A stretch of DNA of 64,000 nucleotides. Origin: Pseudoalteromonas luteoviolacea B = ATCC 29581. Lineage in GTDB: Bacteria; Pseudomonadota; Gammaproteobacteria; Enterobacterales; Alteromonadaceae. A program made the position numbers and the translations under genes. The notes beneath the pieces are model-generated. The model did no database searches. It was not told the origin of the DNA and was given only the letters and a program-made list of their open reading frames with translations. The stretch covers positions 744,001-808,000 of the forward strand of contig CAPN01000051.1 of assembly GCA_000333235.1 (NCBI GenBank), given 5' to 3'. Shown here piece by piece: positions 55,693-64,000 of the stretch (its first letter is position 1; each line of letters starts with the position of its first letter).

Positions 55693-56241
55693 ATGAAACA
55701 TTTGTTCGCTTTTTTCATGTTCGCGTTCTTAGTCGGCTGTGCCCAAACCCCAGATTGGGACTACGATAAAACGATTCAATTTAATAACTATAAAACGTTT
55801 TCTTTTGCTCCAAACTCAGAGTTAGACGCGTCAAATGAAGCTTATCAGGTTAATGGCTTGATGGAAAAACGCTTACGCGGTGCCATTGAAACCAATTTGG
55901 TTAAGCAAGGTTTTAATCTTGCAGGCACGGACTCTGCCGATGTACTAGTGAAATACCATGTCAATGTCGACAAGAAAATTGCGCAAGAAACGCTTAATAC
56001 TATGTACCATGCACACTGGAATTATTGGGGCTGGGGTGTGCAATCCCAAACGACGACCCATGAGTACGAAGTTGGCACTGTGATCATTGATGTGATTGAC
56101 AATAAGGCGCAACAACTTGTCTGGCGTGGTGTAAAGGAAGGCCGATTAAAGAAAAATCAAACGCCAGAGCAACGAGAAAAGACAGTAAATGAAACAGTAC
56201 AAGCGATTTTGTTGAACTTTCCGCCAAAGCCCACTTACTAG
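55693..56241 (+). CDS. DUF4136-domain lipoprotein
   Basis: A 182-residue lipoprotein with lipobox LVGC (Cys at ~16) and a DUF4136 pattern: DWDYDKTIQFNNYKTFSF, LMEKRLRGAIETNLVKQGF, then ADVLVKYHVNVDKK. It is an outer-membrane or periplasmic protein of unknown function. RBS AAGGAG precedes the ATG. Not part of the condensin operon: there is a gap of 75 bp. Confidence 0.85.
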   Translation: MKHLFAFFMFAFLVGCAQTPDWDYDKTIQFNNYKTFSFAPNSELDASNEAYQVNGLMEKRLRGAIETNLVKQGFNLAGTDSADVLVKYHVNVDKKIAQETLNTMYHAHWNYWGWGVQSQTTTHEYEVGTVIIDVIDNKAQQLVWRGVKEGRLKKNQTPEQREKTVNETVQAILLNFPPKPTY

Positions 56242-56266
56242 TCTACGAAAAAACCTTTTTATTTAT

Positions 56267-56290
56267 GACAGGCCTTGTGCCTGTCTTTCT
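56267..56290 (+). terminator. Terminator after the DUF4136 gene
   Basis: GACAGGC/GCCTGTC stem with a 5-nt loop, then a T-rich tail (TTTCTCTTT). Confidence 0.8.
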
Positions 56291-56323
56291 CTTTGCCAAA
56301 GGTAAATACCCATTCTAAACACT

Positions 56324-56339
56324 TGTGTAAATTCTCACA
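56324..56339. promoter_or_regulatory. CRP-like site upstream of the RND operon
   Basis: TGTGTAAATTCTCACA fits TGTGA-N6-TCACA with one mismatch. It lies ~130 bp before the adaptor start. Candidate cAMP-CRP (or Vfr-like) site; not confirmed. Confidence 0.45.
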
Positions 56340-56467
56340 CACAATGCAATGCTTTGTTACAAACTACTTCACTCTTTAAACACCTAGAAACATCCTTTGT
56401 CGTATGCTTGTTTCATACACTGCAATAATTTTATTGCGTTCCAATTTTCTATTGAAGGATTAGCGAC

Positions 56468-57637
56468 GTGGCAAGCCGTAAACAAATCATTCTCCCTATC
56501 GCCGTCTTAGTTGGTGGCATCGTATTGGCCGGCGGTTTCGCTGCCATGAAAAAGCCCCCTGCAGAAAAAGAGGAGCAGGTGGTTCATCCTTTGGTTGAAG
56601 CGACAGAACTCCACTTATTACCGATGTCGTTAGACGTTAACTCTTATGGTGTAGTAAAACCAAAATTTCATACCCAATTAGTCGCTCAAGTATCAGGTCA
56701 AGTGGTTGAGCTTTCTGAACAGTTTGTTAAAGGTGGTTTTGTAACAAAAGGACACATCTTAGCCCGCATTGATCCTAACGACTATGAAGCTGCATTAATC
56801 GACGCAGAAGCAAACCTAGCTCAAGCTAGCTCTGCCCTTGAAATTGAACGTGCACAAGCGCAAGTAGCACAAGCTGAATGGCAAAGGATCAAAAGCGACT
56901 CGAATGAAGCCATTCCATCCGAACTCTATTTACGTAAACCGCAACTTGCGGAGAAATTAACTCGTTATAAAGCAGCTCAAGCAAGCGTGAAACGCGCAAA
57001 ACGAAATTTAGAACGAACTTACATCAAAGCTCCTTACGATGCCATTGTTGAATCGCGAGAGATTAGCCTCGGCAGCGTACTAAATGTGGGTAATTCTTTA
57101 GGAGACTTAAACTCAATTTCAGTTGCTGAGGTTCGTTTACCGGTTGCAGATAAAGATCTCAAGTATCTAGATGATTTAGGTATTGGTGCTAACGTAGAAC
57201 TGAAGGCCGATCTAGCCGGAAAACCACAAACATGGCGAGGAACTATTGTTCGCAGTGAAGGGGTGATTGACGAGCGCAGTCGTATGACGTTTCTTGTTGC
57301 TCAAGTCGAGCAACCTTACGCGAGTAAAGATCAGCCATTGCGTTTTGGTACATATATCAATGCGCAGATCAAAGGCGCAGAAATTGATCATGCGGTTTCA
57401 ATTCCTCAACACTTAGTTAGAAATGGCAAAGTCAGTGTTTTAAACCCCGATCTGACACTCAGTTTTAAATCAGTTAACATTATTAGAGAAAACAATGGCT
57501 TGGCTATTATTGATGCTGGTATCTTGGAAGGTGAGAGGTTGATTGTCTCGGCACTCGAATATCCAAGTGAGGGCATGCAATTACGCATAGAAGAAAAGAA
57601 CTCTGTAAATACTCAGCTCGCGTTGAAAGAGGAATAA
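56468..57637 (+). CDS. RND efflux periplasmic adaptor (HlyD/AcrA type)
   Basis: A 389-residue membrane-fusion protein. It starts with GTG (RBS AAGGAT) and a TM/signal segment (~8-26) that is not a lipobox, so an inner-membrane anchor. A lipoyl/barrel-sandwich region (QVVELSEQFVKGGFVTKGHILA), an alpha-hairpin (~105-170, LAQASSALEIERAQAQVAQAEW) and a beta-barrel follow. It forms an operon with the pump subunit (3-bp gap). Confidence 0.92.
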   Translation: MASRKQIILPIAVLVGGIVLAGGFAAMKKPPAEKEEQVVHPLVEATELHLLPMSLDVNSYGVVKPKFHTQLVAQVSGQVVELSEQFVKGGFVTKGHILARIDPNDYEAALIDAEANLAQASSALEIERAQAQVAQAEWQRIKSDSNEAIPSELYLRKPQLAEKLTRYKAAQASVKRAKRNLERTYIKAPYDAIVESREISLGSVLNVGNSLGDLNSISVAEVRLPVADKDLKYLDDLGIGANVELKADLAGKPQTWRGTIVRSEGVIDERSRMTFLVAQVEQPYASKDQPLRFGTYINAQIKGAEIDHAVSIPQHLVRNGKVSVLNPDLTLSFKSVNIIRENNGLAIIDAGILEGERLIVSALEYPSEGMQLRIEEKNSVNTQLALKEE

Positions 57638-57640
57638 AAC

Positions 57641-60600
57641 ATGGTCGATACGCAACAAAAAGGCATCATTGCGTGGTTTGCCCGAAATCCGGTCGCTGCC
57701 AATCTATTAATGATCTTTATTTTAGTCGGTGGCTTACTTTCCGCGATGACGATCCGCAAACAAATGTTTCCGCAATTTGAAAGTAATTGGCTGAGTATTC
57801 AAGCAGTGTATCCTGGCGCAGCCCCTCAAGAAGTTGAAGAAGGTATTACGATTAAAGTAGAAGAATCATTGGAAGGACTCGAAGGAGTTAAGCGCCTAAT
57901 TACCTATTCTAACAGAGGATTCTCCCAAGCTTGGTTAGAAGTTGAAGAAAAGTACGATCCTCAAGAAGTGCTTGATGAAGTCAAAATGCAAATTGATTCC
58001 ATTTCAACCTTTCCTGCGGGAATGGAACGCCCCCTTATCAATCGTGAAAAGTTTACTCAAGAAGTAATGATATTATCGCTCAATGGCGACTTATCTCGTC
58101 ATGATCTCAAAGATCTTGGTAATAAGATTCATGATGAAATGCTTTCTTTACCTGGCGTAAATCTAGTCGATTTTCACAGTGGACTAAAATATGAAATCGG
58201 TATCGAAGTCAGTCCGGATAAACTTCGGGAATATGGCCTTTCCTTCCGTGATATCGCCGCGGCCGTGAGAAACTTTTCGTCAAACATGTCAGCAGGCCAG
58301 ATCCGTTCTGAAAATGGCTATATTTCCATGCGGGTTGAAAATCAAGCTTATCGAGGTAACGAATTCAGAGCGTTACCTGTTTTGAGTTTACCTGATGGAG
58401 CACAAGTACGCCTTGGCGATATCGCAACAGTCCACGATGACTTCGAAGAAGGCTTACATTACAGTAAATACAATGGTAAAAATTCCCTCGTTTTTGAGGT
58501 TAATGCATCGAAAGATCAAGACATTACAAAAGTAGCTAATGTGATGAAGCAATATTTGGCGCAAAAAGAGACGGATCTGCCTGAGTCTGTAAAACTTGAA
58601 CCAATCGTTGATCTTACTTACTACCTAAATGGCCGTCTTAATATGATGATCGAGAACATGATTTGGGGTGGCATCTTGGTTATGGCGATGCTTGCCCTTT
58701 TTCTTCGTATTCGTTTAGCATTTTGGGTCATGATGGGGTTACCTGTGTCATTTCTTGGTGCATTTTTGTTTATGCCAATGAATGGGTTAGACGTGACGAT
58801 TAACTTGGCTTCTCTATTCGCATTTATATTAGTGCTTGGTATTGTCGTCGATGATGCAATCGTGGTTGGTGAATCCGTTCACTCGGAAATTGAGGAAAAA
58901 GGGCACAGCCTTGAAAACGTCGTAACCGGGGTTAAGCGCGTTGCAATCCCAGCCACTTTTGGCGTCTTAACAACAATTGCTGCTTTTTTGCCACAAACGT
59001 TTGCTTCTGGCCCTGGCGCTGCTTTTTCAAAAGCAATCGGGGGCGTCATCATATTGTGTCTAATTTTCTCTCTTATCGAATCAAAACTTATATTGCCTGC
59101 CCATTTAGCTGCGATGAATAGCAAACCAAGCAATCCGAAAAACCCATTACACCGTATGCGTGAGCGGTTTGATGGTGGGCTACGTTATTTTGTGGAAAAT
59201 AAGTATCGACCATTTGTAGAGAAATGCGTGCACTACCGTTATACGGTCATTGTCTCATTCTTCGCACTATTGATTGTGAGTGCAGGCATGTTTGCTGGTG
59301 GCTTTATCAAATTTGTTGCAAATCCAAAAATCCCTCATGATTTTCCACGTATCTCACTAGAGATGAACCTGTCGGCTTCAGAAAATGCCACGTTGGATTC
59401 TATCCAGAAGATAGAGCAAATGATGATTAATGTTGATAAGCAAATAGAAGCGCAATATGGTCAAAAAATGATAGAGGATCTCTCTGTTAGTTTACGTGGT
59501 CGCACACAAGCTTCGATTATGGCTGTGTTAGTAAAACCAGAACATCGACCAATTGGCACTTTCGAACTCAGTGATCTGTGGCGCGAGAATATGCCGCAAT
59601 TGCCTGGTATGAAAAGTTTGAATATTCAAGACAGTATCATGAATGGTGGCCGAGACGATGGCGATGTGAGCTTCCGTTTAGAGGGAAAAAATAAAGACAT
59701 GCTCATCGAGGCGGCAAACAAATTGAAAGACAAACTTCGCTCTATTGAGGGAGTGGGTGACGTTAACGATTCGATGCAAAGTGCCACGGATGAAGTTCAG
59801 CTTAACCTTAAACCTTTAGCTTACAACCTTGGCCTTACACTTGCTGATGTCGCCTCTCAGGTAAATTTTAGTTATTACGGTATTGAGGCTCAACGTATTT
59901 TACGTGATGGTGAAGAAATCAAAGTAATGATCCGTTACCCCCGTGATGCACGCGATAATATCAGTGATATTAATGATGTTCGTATTGTTACCCCCGCAGG
60001 TGCAGAAGTACTTTTATCTGAAGTTGCGCGAATAAAAGTCGTTGATGGTGTAGATAGCATACGTCGCGAAAACGCCAAACGTACAATTAATGTGTGGGCA
60101 TCTGTCGATACGAATCAGGCACAACCTTTTGAAATTGCACAAAACATACGAGATGAGTACCTGCCCTCTCTCTTAAAAAGCTACCCTGGCGTTGAAAGTT
60201 CTGTCACGGGTCGCATTCAAGAAGAGATGGACAGTGTTGCTGAACAGATCCGCGATCTTGTTTTGTCACTGCTCATTATTTTTGCACTGCTTGCAATTCC
60301 ATTGCGGTCCTACACCCAACCAATGATGATTATGTCCGTGATCCCTTTTGGCATCGTCGGTGCTGTCTATGGTCACATGATCCTCGGTTTAACAATGAGT
60401 GGCTTGTCATTCTTTGGGATCATTGCCGTCGCTGGGGTTGTCGTTAATGACTCTCTCGTCATGGTGGATTTTGTTAACCAAGCAAGAGAGAAAGGTATTG
60501 CGATTAAACAAGCTGCGGTTGATGCGGGTTGTAAACGCTTTAGAGCAATTCTATTAACGTCATTAACGACGTTTATTGGGCTTGTACCAATCATAGCTGA

Positions 60601-60817
60601 AACCAGTCTGCAAGCACAGATTGTCATCCCTATGGCAGTTTCTCTTGCGTTTGGTGTGCTGTTCGCCACAGTGATCACTCTAGTCCTTATTCCTTGCCAA
60701 TATGTGGCATTAGAAGATTTTAAACAGATCTTCGCGAAAATGCGTAGCAAAACTGTCGGACAAGACGTGTTACCTAGTGAAGGTGACGATATTCCACACA
60801 ATCAAACCACACTTTAA
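57641..60817 (+). CDS. RND-family efflux transporter permease
   Basis: A 1058-residue inner-membrane pump, AcrB/hydrophobe-type. It has two 6-helix halves: GILVMAMLALFLRIRLAFWVM, the ALVLGIVVDDAIVVGESV-like stretch in the first, and IMSVIPFGIVGAVYGHM with VAGVVVNDSLVMVDFVNQ in the second. The large periplasmic loops are present. Asp407-408 equivalents (the proton-relay pair) appear in VDDAIVV. No outer-membrane channel gene is nearby, so it probably shares TolC. Confidence 0.93.
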   Translation: MVDTQQKGIIAWFARNPVAANLLMIFILVGGLLSAMTIRKQMFPQFESNWLSIQAVYPGAAPQEVEEGITIKVEESLEGLEGVKRLITYSNRGFSQAWLEVEEKYDPQEVLDEVKMQIDSISTFPAGMERPLINREKFTQEVMILSLNGDLSRHDLKDLGNKIHDEMLSLPGVNLVDFHSGLKYEIGIEVSPDKLREYGLSFRDIAAAVRNFSSNMSAGQIRSENGYISMRVENQAYRGNEFRALPVLSLPDGAQVRLGDIATVHDDFEEGLHYSKYNGKNSLVFEVNASKDQDITKVANVMKQYLAQKETDLPESVKLEPIVDLTYYLNGRLNMMIENMIWGGILVMAMLALFLRIRLAFWVMMGLPVSFLGAFLFMPMNGLDVTINLASLFAFILVLGIVVDDAIVVGESVHSEIEEKGHSLENVVTGVKRVAIPATFGVLTTIAAFLPQTFASGPGAAFSKAIGGVIILCLIFSLIESKLILPAHLAAMNSKPSNPKNPLHRMRERFDGGLRYFVENKYRPFVEKCVHYRYTVIVSFFALLIVSAGMFAGGFIKFVANPKIPHDFPRISLEMNLSASENATLDSIQKIEQMMINVDKQIEAQYGQKMIEDLSVSLRGRTQASIMAVLVKPEHRPIGTFELSDLWRENMPQLPGMKSLNIQDSIMNGGRDDGDVSFRLEGKNKDMLIEAANKLKDKLRSIEGVGDVNDSMQSATDEVQLNLKPLAYNLGLTLADVASQVNFSYYGIEAQRILRDGEEIKVMIRYPRDARDNISDINDVRIVTPAGAEVLLSEVARIKVVDGVDSIRRENAKRTINVWASVDTNQAQPFEIAQNIRDEYLPSLLKSYPGVESSVTGRIQEEMDSVAEQIRDLVLSLLIIFALLAIPLRSYTQPMMIMSVIPFGIVGAVYGHMILGLTMSGLSFFGIIAVAGVVVNDSLVMVDFVNQAREKGIAIKQAAVDAGCKRFRAILLTSLTTFIGLVPIIAETSLQAQIVIPMAVSLAFGVLFATVITLVLIPCQYVALEDFKQIFAKMRSKTVGQDVLPSEGDDIPHNQTTL

Positions 60818-60830
60818 ACCCATCCAAAAC

Positions 60831-60857
60831 AAAAGAGCCCTTTTGGGCTCTTTTTTT
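60831..60857. terminator. Bidirectional terminator between the RND operon and the porin gene
   Basis: AAAAGAGCCC-TTTT-GGGCTCTTTTTTT; T-run on plus, A-run on minus. 14 bp after the RND stop, 15 bp before the porin stop. Confidence 0.88.
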
Positions 60858-60871
60858 AACTAAAACTTGAC

Positions 60872-61651
60872 TTAAAACGTCCAAGCTACATGAAGCTGAG
60901 GAACAGATTCATTCGTATTAGTACCGAGTTTATTGCGCCATAATTGCCATTCTAACCCCAGCATTAAACTGTTTTCATCATAGCCCAAAGCATTTCCTAA
61001 ATCCCATTGTAATTGGGGCTGTATTAAGATCCACTCATTAACTATGGCGCCAAGTTCATTGCGCCTGGCATCGATATACTCAGCATGTCCCGTCAAATAA
61101 AAGCGCTGTGTACCAACAGAGAAAGGATACCCCCACGCAACATCAAACATCCAACTGTCGGTATGACTCGGTGCACCACCTTGGGTTAACCCTCCACTGT
61201 CATCAATATAAGCAGTAAATGTTGTCGTAAAAAATTTGAAATTTGGCACATTCCAATGCAGTTTAAAACCAGGCAAGTATTTACGTACCTTTGCATCACC
61301 AGAAATATTAAATCCCATAACAAAACTAATATCACTTAGGTGGCCAAGTGACACATTTGTACCTGTCGTCTTTGAAAGACTGAGTGAGCTATACCACTCC
61401 GAATAAAAGTCACCATCTTGAAAACCATCAACTCGTGTGTCATCCGAGTAATCTACAAAGAAAAAGTTGTCACCATATTGATGCGCTGAAGCATGTTGTA
61501 ATGAATAAATTGTGGTAGGAGATTTTTGTTCACTAAAAGGATTAGTAAACTTGCCATGATTTAAGTGGAACTGCGTTGTACTCCACGTCGCAGCATTAAC
61601 GTTAAGGGATGTAGCAATTGACAGAGCCAATAGCGCGAGCTGAGATTTCAT
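60872..61651 (-). CDS. OmpK/Tsx-like outer-membrane channel
   Basis: A 259-residue outer-membrane protein: signal peptide (~1-20, ending NVNAA) followed by a beta-barrel with alternating hydrophobic/polar strands and a terminal Phe (HVAWTF), and 'WDFVPGTWSS'-like strands typical of the OmpK/Tsx nucleoside-channel family (e.g. QYGDNFFFVDYSD). The start at 61651 (MKSQLALLALSI) is preferred over 61657. Presumed ligand: nucleosides or similar small molecules. Confidence 0.8.
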   Translation of the reverse strand: MKSQLALLALSIATSLNVNAATWSTTQFHLNHGKFTNPFSEQKSPTTIYSLQHASAHQYGDNFFFVDYSDDTRVDGFQDGDFYSEWYSSLSLSKTTGTNVSLGHLSDISFVMGFNISGDAKVRKYLPGFKLHWNVPNFKFFTTTFTAYIDDSGGLTQGGAPSHTDSWMFDVAWGYPFSVGTQRFYLTGHAEYIDARRNELGAIVNEWILIQPQLQWDLGNALGYDENSLMLGLEWQLWRNKLGTNTNESVPQLHVAWTF

Positions 61652-61696
61652 AAGCATGAGTTCAAGAGATGTAATAAACTAAAGTATAACAGAGAG

Positions 61697-61730
61697 AACG
61701 AGTTAACGCGGAGTTTTGCCCTAACTCGTT
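61697..61730 (-). repeat. Inverted repeat after the NhaC-type gene
   Basis: AACGAGTTA/TAACTCGTT with a 16-nt loop, 26 bp past the stop. It may be the terminator of the antiporter gene, although the U-tail is weak. Confidence 0.45.
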
Positions 61731-61756
61731 TTACATGAAGAGTCACTATCGATGAT

Positions 61757-63070
61757 TTAGACTCGATTACGCCTTAAACAAATTATAGTGATGGCAGTAA
61801 AAGCCAAAATAAAACAATAAAACGAAGAGGTCGACACATCCCATGGGCTAATTTTAAAAGTAGCTCCTAAAAGTAATGCTTGAGCACCGTATGGCAATGA
61901 ACCTTGCATCACACAGGCAAAAATATCCAACAAACTGGCCGCTCTTTTAGGGGAAATCTCTCCATCTTCAGCTAATTTTTTCGCAACAGGCCCCGCTACA
62001 ATAATAGAAACTGTATTATTTGCGATACACAAATTACTCGTCAAAACGAGGAAAGCGATCCCCAATTGGTCTGCAACTTTACGATGAAATTTGGCGATAA
62101 CAGCGGTTAATTTTTGTACCAAACTTGCTAAAAAATCCAACCCACCATTAATACGAATAAACTCAGACAGACCACCTATGAACATCGACAACAAGAAGAT
62201 TTCTTGCATATCGCTAAAGCCTTTATAGATGTCTTTAACAAAGCTCGCGCCCTCGTAATTACCTATAAAACCAACTAAGGCAGCGAATAATATGCCGCTA
62301 AATAACACCACAAAAACATTAAACCCCATTACCGCGAGCACTAGAATAAATGCATAAGGCAATACGAGAAGCCAGTCGAAAGGTTTAGTTTCAACAACTT
62401 GTGGCTCTGGAGTTAAAAATACAAGTAACAGAACAGTCAGAATGGCCGCGGGCAAAGCAATTTTCAAATTCTCACGAAACTTGTCTTTCATTTCACAGCC
62501 CTGAGTGCGAGTAGCGGCAATAGTAGTATCTGAAATAATTGACAAATTATCCCCGAACATTGCACCTGAAACAACGGTGCCCGCCATTAAAGCTGGATCA
62601 ATACCAGTTTTTAAAGTAATGGCATAAGCAATTGGGCCGATCGCTCCAATCGTTCCCATTGAGGTGCCCATGGCCGTTGAAACAACTGCTGCGATTAAAA
62701 ATAAACCCGGCAGTAAAAACGCAGGCGGAATAAGTGACAGTCCCGCATTCACCACAGCATCAACCCCCCCCGTCGCACCTGCGACTGCTGAAAATGATCC
62801 TGCAAGTAAATAAATCAAACACATAGTGATGATATTACTGTGTCCTGCGCCTTTTATAAACGTTTCAACACTCTGATTTATCGTTGCTTTATTAAACCAA
62901 AAAGCAATAACGATGGCAGGTAAAATTGCCACTGGGGCTGGTAGTTGATAAAACGCGTAGTCAACACCTTGCGCTTGCAAGTAAAGTCCGGCACCTAGAA
63001 ATAGACCAACGAAAGTCAGTAAAGGAACAAGCGACAAAATTGCGCTTTTTTTATCGTAGGTTGGCTGCAT
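61757..63070 (-). CDS. NhaC-family Na+/H+ antiporter
   Basis: A ~437-residue membrane transporter of the NhaC superfamily, with ~11-12 helices: LLAGSFSAVAGATGGVDAVVN, GTSMGTIGAIGPIAYAI and VSGAMFGDNLSIISDTTIAATR are family-typical. The start at 63070 has an AGAGGAGAG ribosome-binding site; an ATG at 63121 lies upstream with no RBS. Ion or organic-acid substrate is not fixed by sequence; related proteins also carry malate/lactate-type anions. Divergent from dapB. Confidence 0.88.
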   Translation of the reverse strand: MQPTYDKKSAILSLVPLLTFVGLFLGAGLYLQAQGVDYAFYQLPAPVAILPAIVIAFWFNKATINQSVETFIKGAGHSNIITMCLIYLLAGSFSAVAGATGGVDAVVNAGLSLIPPAFLLPGLFLIAAVVSTAMGTSMGTIGAIGPIAYAITLKTGIDPALMAGTVVSGAMFGDNLSIISDTTIAATRTQGCEMKDKFRENLKIALPAAILTVLLLVFLTPEPQVVETKPFDWLLVLPYAFILVLAVMGFNVFVVLFSGILFAALVGFIGNYEGASFVKDIYKGFSDMQEIFLLSMFIGGLSEFIRINGGLDFLASLVQKLTAVIAKFHRKVADQLGIAFLVLTSNLCIANNTVSIIVAGPVAKKLAEDGEISPKRAASLLDIFACVMQGSLPYGAQALLLGATFKISPWDVSTSSFYCFILAFTAITIICLRRNRV

Positions 63071-63303
63071 AGCTCTCCTCTTAAAAATCACCACAGCCAG
63101 CAAAGAATTTATTAGCTGCATTTAAAAAACCGCACGCCCGCAATAAAGAAATCGGCGAAGGCAGAAGTTTAAATGTTTAGATGGCTAAAGTCTATGGTGA
63201 TTTGTTATTATTGTTATCATTAGAGTTATCAACCTGACTATTACATACAGATCCGATAAACTCTACCCTATCATCTAAAATAGCTAAACAAGAGGAAGAT
63301 CTA

Positions 63304-64000
63304 GTGGATCGTATAGGAATATTTGGTGCTAATGGCCGTATGGGACAAGCACTCATTGAAGCATGTGCCTTATCTAAACAATGCGAATTATCCGCAGCAT
63401 TTGTCAGAGCTCAATCACCTCTCATTTCAACACCTGTACATCACATCAATAAGGCCGCACCAACCGACCTTTCTTTCGCTTGCGAGAGCGCACTGCAAGC
63501 TTGCTCTGCCGATGTCCTTATCGATTTTACCTTGCCAGAAGGCATGCGCAGACATCTAGAAAGTGCAGTCAAACACCGTATCCCTATGGTAATTGGTACT
63601 ACCGGTTTAAGCGACGAAGATAAACAAATTCTGTGTGAAGCATCGAAACATATCCCGATCGTTTTTTCGCGTAATTATAGCGTTGGGGTGAATTTACTGC
63701 TTAACTTAGTTCAGGTTGCTGCAACAAAGCTAGCGGATGAGTTAGATATTGAAATATTTGAAGCGCACCACCGCAATAAAATAGATGCTCCATCTGGTAC
63801 TGCATTGATGATTGGCGAGGCGATTGCGCATGCCAAAGGGTGGGATCATGACACCGTCGCCAAATTTGATCGCAGTAATGATCATAGCGCAAAAACTCAA
63901 AACGAAATCGGCTATTCAGTCCTACGAGCTGGCGACATAGTTGGCGAACATACCGCTTTTTTCGCAACTATGGGTGAAAGGCTTGAAATAACGCACAAAG
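63304..64000 (+). CDS. dapB: 4-hydroxy-tetrahydrodipicolinate reductase, 5' part
   Basis: Start of DapB, which reduces HTPA to tetrahydrodipicolinate in lysine and diaminopimelate synthesis. The GTG start follows AGAGGAAG; the NAD(P) motif is GIFGANGRMGQA at ~5-16. EAHHRNKIDAPSGTA (~156-170) is the DapB catalytic signature (two His, Lys) and FATMGERLEITHK ends the window. About 232 of ~270 codons are present; the C-terminal part is cut by the edge. Confidence 0.95.
   Translation, partial: MDRIGIFGANGRMGQALIEACALSKQCELSAAFVRAQSPLISTPVHHINKAAPTDLSFACESALQACSADVLIDFTLPEGMRRHLESAVKHRIPMVIGTTGLSDEDKQILCEASKHIPIVFSRNYSVGVNLLLNLVQVAATKLADELDIEIFEAHHRNKIDAPSGTALMIGEAIAHAKGWDHDTVAKFDRSNDHSAKTQNEIGYSVLRAGDIVGEHTAFFATMGERLEITHK

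Overview
The window is 64 kb of ordinary, densely coded bacterial chromosome of about 40% GC. Gene content and order point to a marine gammaproteobacterium of the Alteromonadales (Pseudoalteromonas/Colwellia-like). Supporting signs are pheS-pheT-ihfA, grpE facing nadK and recN, DUF2066 next to hda, sbcB, an E. coli-type lysC lysine riboswitch, and many sodium-coupled transporters (AGCS, NSS, NhaD, NhaC). I see no tRNA, rRNA, phage, insertion sequence or CRISPR array. Genus assignment is inference.

Layout. 1-2.5 kb: the 3' end of aceK (cut by the left edge), a LysR regulator and a beta-lactamase-fold lipoprotein. 2.6-6 kb: a DUF349 / YeaC (DUF1315) / zinc-ribbon cluster. 6-10.6 kb: Na+/alanine symporter, M14 carboxypeptidase and a long-form GAPDH. 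10.7-19.2 kb: DUF2989 lipoprotein, pheST-ihfA, hda with DUF2066, a diguanylate cyclase and glyoxalase I. 19.2-31 kb: a periplasmic binding protein, exonuclease I, a 3-hydroxyisobutyrate dehydrogenase-like enzyme, glutathione peroxidase overlapping D-lactate dehydrogenase, a 2-oxoglutarate oxygenase behind a perfect FNR-type box, two large signalling proteins transcribed divergently, and a cupin. 31-38.6 kb: M48 lipoprotein, Bcr-type exporter, grpE, an HrcA-like repressor, nadK, a membrane protein and recN. 38.8-44.8 kb: two divergent ABC operons around a GntR operator region. 44.8-50.9 kb: GNAT, YqhA, a small secreted protein, an NSS transporter, lysC under a lysine riboswitch, and nhaD. 51-55.6 kb: a three-gene MksFEB condensin. 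55.7-64 kb: DUF4136 lipoprotein, an RND pump (adaptor and permease), an OmpK/Tsx-like porin, an NhaC-type antiporter, and the start of dapB (cut by the right edge).

The most interesting points are regulatory. The lysC promoter carries a perfect met-box core between -35 and -10 and leads into a lysine riboswitch, suggesting control by both methionine and lysine. A near-consensus sigma-32 promoter for grpE is embedded in the stop codon of an upstream hrcA-like gene. A perfect FNR-type site lies upstream of an oxygenase. The mksFEB operon lacks the MksG/JetD nuclease, so it looks like a housekeeping condensin rather than a Wadjet defence island. A GntR/YtrA regulator sits between two ABC transporter operons, one of which includes a TAP-type alpha/beta hydrolase. 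I found no clearly undescribed multi-gene system; the candidates are listed with what would test them.
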